This document shows, one piece after another, positions 62,801 to 64,000 of a stretch of DNA of 64,000 bases. Position 1 is the stretch's first letter. Each line of letters starts with the position of its first letter. The stretch lies in the NCBI GenBank assembly GCA_031552145.1, contig JAVBMV010000012.1, positions 1-64,000 on the forward strand. Direction: 5' to 3'. The notes under the pieces are model-generated. The model worked only from the letters and a program-made list of their open reading frames with translations. It searched no databases and was not told the DNA's origin. The stretch is from JAVBMV01 sp031552145 (GTDB lineage Bacteria; Myxococcota; Myxococcia; Myxococcales; UBA5297). A program made the translations under genes and the position numbers.

Positions 62801-64000
62801 CATTTTCGGGAGCTCCCGCCTCGGGAGGTCCGAGCTTCAGCTCCAACCGGAAATCGCCCTCGAGCGAGGCAGAGCTGTCTACCCATATATAGTAACCGCT
62901 TGCCTCGAGCGCGGGGATATAGAGCCGCACCGGCCCGCCACCGGGAGAATGGGCAGAGGCCACCTCGGCGCCCTGATGGAGCAAGTCGCAGTCTCGCCGC
63001 ACATAGAGCACGGCCTCTCCCGTGACGCCTGCAAAGTAGAGGGAGGCGCGAAGCGAGGCTGCTTGAGTCAATCCCACCCGATAGACGACATCGGGGCCAT
63101 CTCCGAGGCCCAGGGCCGTAGAGCGCGCGTGGTCGTAGGCGCCGCTGGTTGTCCCTTCCATCGCGAATGGCTCTCCAACCTGGGGAGTGATCGACTCGGC
63201 CAAGTCGCAGCTATCCGGCAGTACGACGGGCTCTCCCGCTAGCAGCTGGAGATCGAACGCGCCGGCGTGGCCATTGAGGCCATCGACCACCAAAAAATAC
63301 TCCGTGCCAGTCTCCAAGCGCGGCAAAAAGAGCGTCGCTTGGCGCGATACACCCGAGACACACCCCGCCGAGCGGGCAAAGGATGAATCGGCACACGCTC
63401 CGCTGCGCAGGTAGAGCGCAGGACTACCAGCCGCCGTCGTGGCCTTGACCTTCACCGAACAGCTCTGCGCGACGGTCAATCGATAGACGACGTCGGCGCC
63501 ATCGTGCAGTTGTCCCGCGACTTGACACCTGCCAGCGTAATCGTCGCGAGCGTCTTCGGTGGAGGCGCCCCTGATGTCGACCGCATCGGATGGCCCGGCG
63601 AGGACGATCTGCTCCGGCCCGGTGAGACAGCTGTCGTTGAGAGGAGCCTGACCCGCGGCAGCCGCGGCGACGCTCAGCGCGAAGGCGCCCTCCGTGCTCT
63701 CCGAACTCGAATCGACCACGATCAGATAGTCACCCGCCTCGAGCAGGCGCTGCGTGAAGGAGAGGGTCGTCGAATTCTTGCCCAGCACCTCGGTTCTGAC
63801 GGGCGTCTCCCCATCGGAGCAGCTCCTCCTGAGAGAGACCGCTCCCTCAAACCCGGAACTTGGGGGCCGTGTCAACGCCACGGTGACATGGGAGGTCCGC
63901 TCGAGGTGTACCTTGTAGAATAGATCTCCTCCCGTATGCCCAGCGATGCCCTGAGCGCCAGAATCAACCGCCTCGAGGGTGGTGGAGCTCTCGGACCAGT
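59889..64000 (-). CDS. giant secreted protein of tandem PPC-like repeats (5' end outside window)
   Basis: The frame is open on the minus strand from its stop at 59889 to the window edge, at least 1,369 codons. I checked that no stop occurs between 63881 and 64000. The visible protein is nine full repeats of about 135-145 residues plus a partial tenth. Each repeat has an N-terminal Asn/Asp-Cys turn, a DVVYRL or DLVYSF strand, a PALYLRSGCAD block, and a closing GxYYIWVDS strand, then GPFTLTV. This is the bacterial pre-peptidase C-terminal (PPC) type fold. It has no catalytic domain in view and no membrane anchor at the C-terminus. A surface or secreted scaffold is inferred. Confidence 0.8.
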   Translation of the reverse strand, partial: WSESSTTLEAVDSGAQGIAGHTGGDLFYKVHLERTSHVTVALTRPPSSGFEGAVSLRRSCSDGETPVRTEVLGKNSTTLSFTQRLLEAGDYLIVVDSSSESTEGAFALSVAAAAAGQAPLNDSCLTGPEQIVLAGPSDAVDIRGASTEDARDDYAGRCQVAGQLHDGADVVYRLTVAQSCSVKVKATTAAGSPALYLRSGACADSSFARSAGCVSGVSRQATLFLPRLETGTEYFLVVDGLNGHAGAFDLQLLAGEPVVLPDSCDLAESITPQVGEPFAMEGTTSGAYDHARSTALGLGDGPDVVYRVGLTQAASLRASLYFAGVTGEAVLYVRRDCDLLHQGAEVASAHSPGGGPVRLYIPALEASGYYIWVDSSASLEGDFRLELKLGPPEAGAPENGSCDHAEGLSFASGAAVRQGIELSLAGNSQDGSCAGGVGPEVVYKFRLPGAGPKRLVATAARSSGSTANVRPVLYLKRSCEGAERACAAATAYSASLVVEKLEAGDWYLFVKSSATGGPVDLSLQALPPSYDVTNADRCDTAPPIYLDENGYGIVTGDTTSANRDANPVGACATTTSGRDLVFSLDTLSRGERSALITLTYPGGAYPALYLRGSCASDATADQIACAIRSNSGGALALAVPRLPAGQYYIWVDSASQSNYGAFTLTVQLSDPLPAAAPNDACADASPLSIVPGRSLTLSGTLVGADNSVTPGCVANSGGDLFYSFRLDEPVSLTAVAMANVRLASGLVPALAIRRTCADESDLACQGTQSAGKTTLARVLPADTYLLIVDGADGTSGPFTLTLDAQPVPSNTGCGEEQATRLVFVDDVATVLSTTNHSTPGAGHTSCLSGTGPEVVYSIFVPPGARQNFTARIVPLAGYQYGPVLEFRADCADPQSALSCTFHHGSPIAIQAHGLTGGAAGREWYLWVDSYSNAANHKGPFELTVTRSDSEPSVAGTCALPEGVTFSSLGRFDVVDRTFEPGLGAARGTCADSRGLEHVYTFTTTESIKLSAHLSTFSGLVGALYLRRATCEGDVAEEALCYQATASNDSFTLIRNHLPQDTWFLFVDAPQETSNGTYSLALQMEPALPVPAHDRCELLTVPPAAADLRELSIETGEWTITGSIDNANHEAEGRCGAMPGPDMVYAFRITDPAIKLAASVRAEKFAPSLYIRSACADPEQSAEIGCAVGSGDSVSLSKPMLPSGDYYVWIDSQSTVPRGPFVLTLTPRPIDPGENCIGGAIPLTLGVELASQSMTNKLDDFTWGTGAAPGCGTPPHASDGSSKDLVYSFVPAQDGSFTVTISTLYDVAFWVGKGTCGAYEECLLGVDAKASGNETGTVTGAEAGETYYIYVDGRGGSATSFKIKVTVDDP

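Overview
The window is GC-rich, gene-dense bacterial chromosome, best matched to the Myxococcota or a related lineage of the former Deltaproteobacteria. The lineage call rests on several features: a secreted VWA protein with a MYXO-CTERM-like sorting tail, a MopE-type metal-binding lipoprotein, a TPR-AIM24 protein, many lipoproteins and outer-membrane proteins, and a giant secreted protein of PPC-like repeats. Nothing in the window looks like a prophage, insertion sequence, integron or CRISPR array. It is mostly housekeeping DNA with uncharacterised envelope genes threaded through it.

Layout. 1-600: an AT-rich gene-poor island with a 16-bp imperfect tandem repeat, then a leftward tRNA-Gly/tRNA-Cys operon with its own promoter and terminator. 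661-3568 (-): lytic transglycosylase, TPR-AIM24 protein, pgsA. 3776-5434 (+): nadB. 5478-6936 (-): excisionase-type HTH fused to a receiver-like domain, a 79-residue peptide resembling a histidine-kinase phosphoacceptor helix, and pyrE. 7242-8972 (+): OmpA-family porin-like protein. 9018-16664 (-): trmN6-like methyltransferase, a four-gene envelope cluster including lpoB and a COG3014-type lipoprotein, hemB, xseB, a CheY-like receiver, ispA and tlyA. 16651-23993 (-): tsaC, a polyprenyl-phosphate sugar transferase, a glycosyltransferase, lpdA, ridA, a stand-alone M17 N-domain-like protein, nusB, ribH, ribE. 24034-31093 (-): antiporter, DTW protein, ribD, nrdR, glyA, rpiB, fabF, acpP. 31309-43951 (-): Hsp70, hslU, hslV, xerC, a propeller lipoprotein, trmFO, topA, dprA, interrupted by two + strand genes (DUF47/PhoU-like and DksA/TraR-type).

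44085-64000: MoxR ATPase, MopE-motif lipoprotein, tRNA-Arg and tRNA-Leu, ffh, birA, two lipoproteins, hutU, a small Cys-rich lipoprotein, the VWA/MYXO-CTERM protein, dCMP deaminase, a DUF5666-like protein, an MFS transporter, a degenerate SDR coupled to an acyltransferase, amtB, and a giant PPC-repeat protein whose 5' end lies beyond the window.

How it fits together. Several blocks keep ancient gene orders (xseB-ispA-tlyA; acpP-fabF-rpiB-glyA-nrdR-ribD ... ribE-ribH-nusB; dprA-topA-trmFO-xerC-hslV-hslU) but have lost usual members (dxs, ribBA) and gained unusual inserts (a receiver, a transporter plus DTW protein, a propeller lipoprotein, and a DUF47/DksA pair). The best candidates for undescribed biology are the degenerate two-component pair at 6.1-6.9 kb, the lpoB-centred envelope cluster at 12.4-15.8 kb, the propeller lipoprotein inside the recombinase/protease operon, and the SDR-acyltransferase pair whose SDR has lost its catalytic Tyr/Lys. 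All family calls were made by reading motifs; no database search was run.
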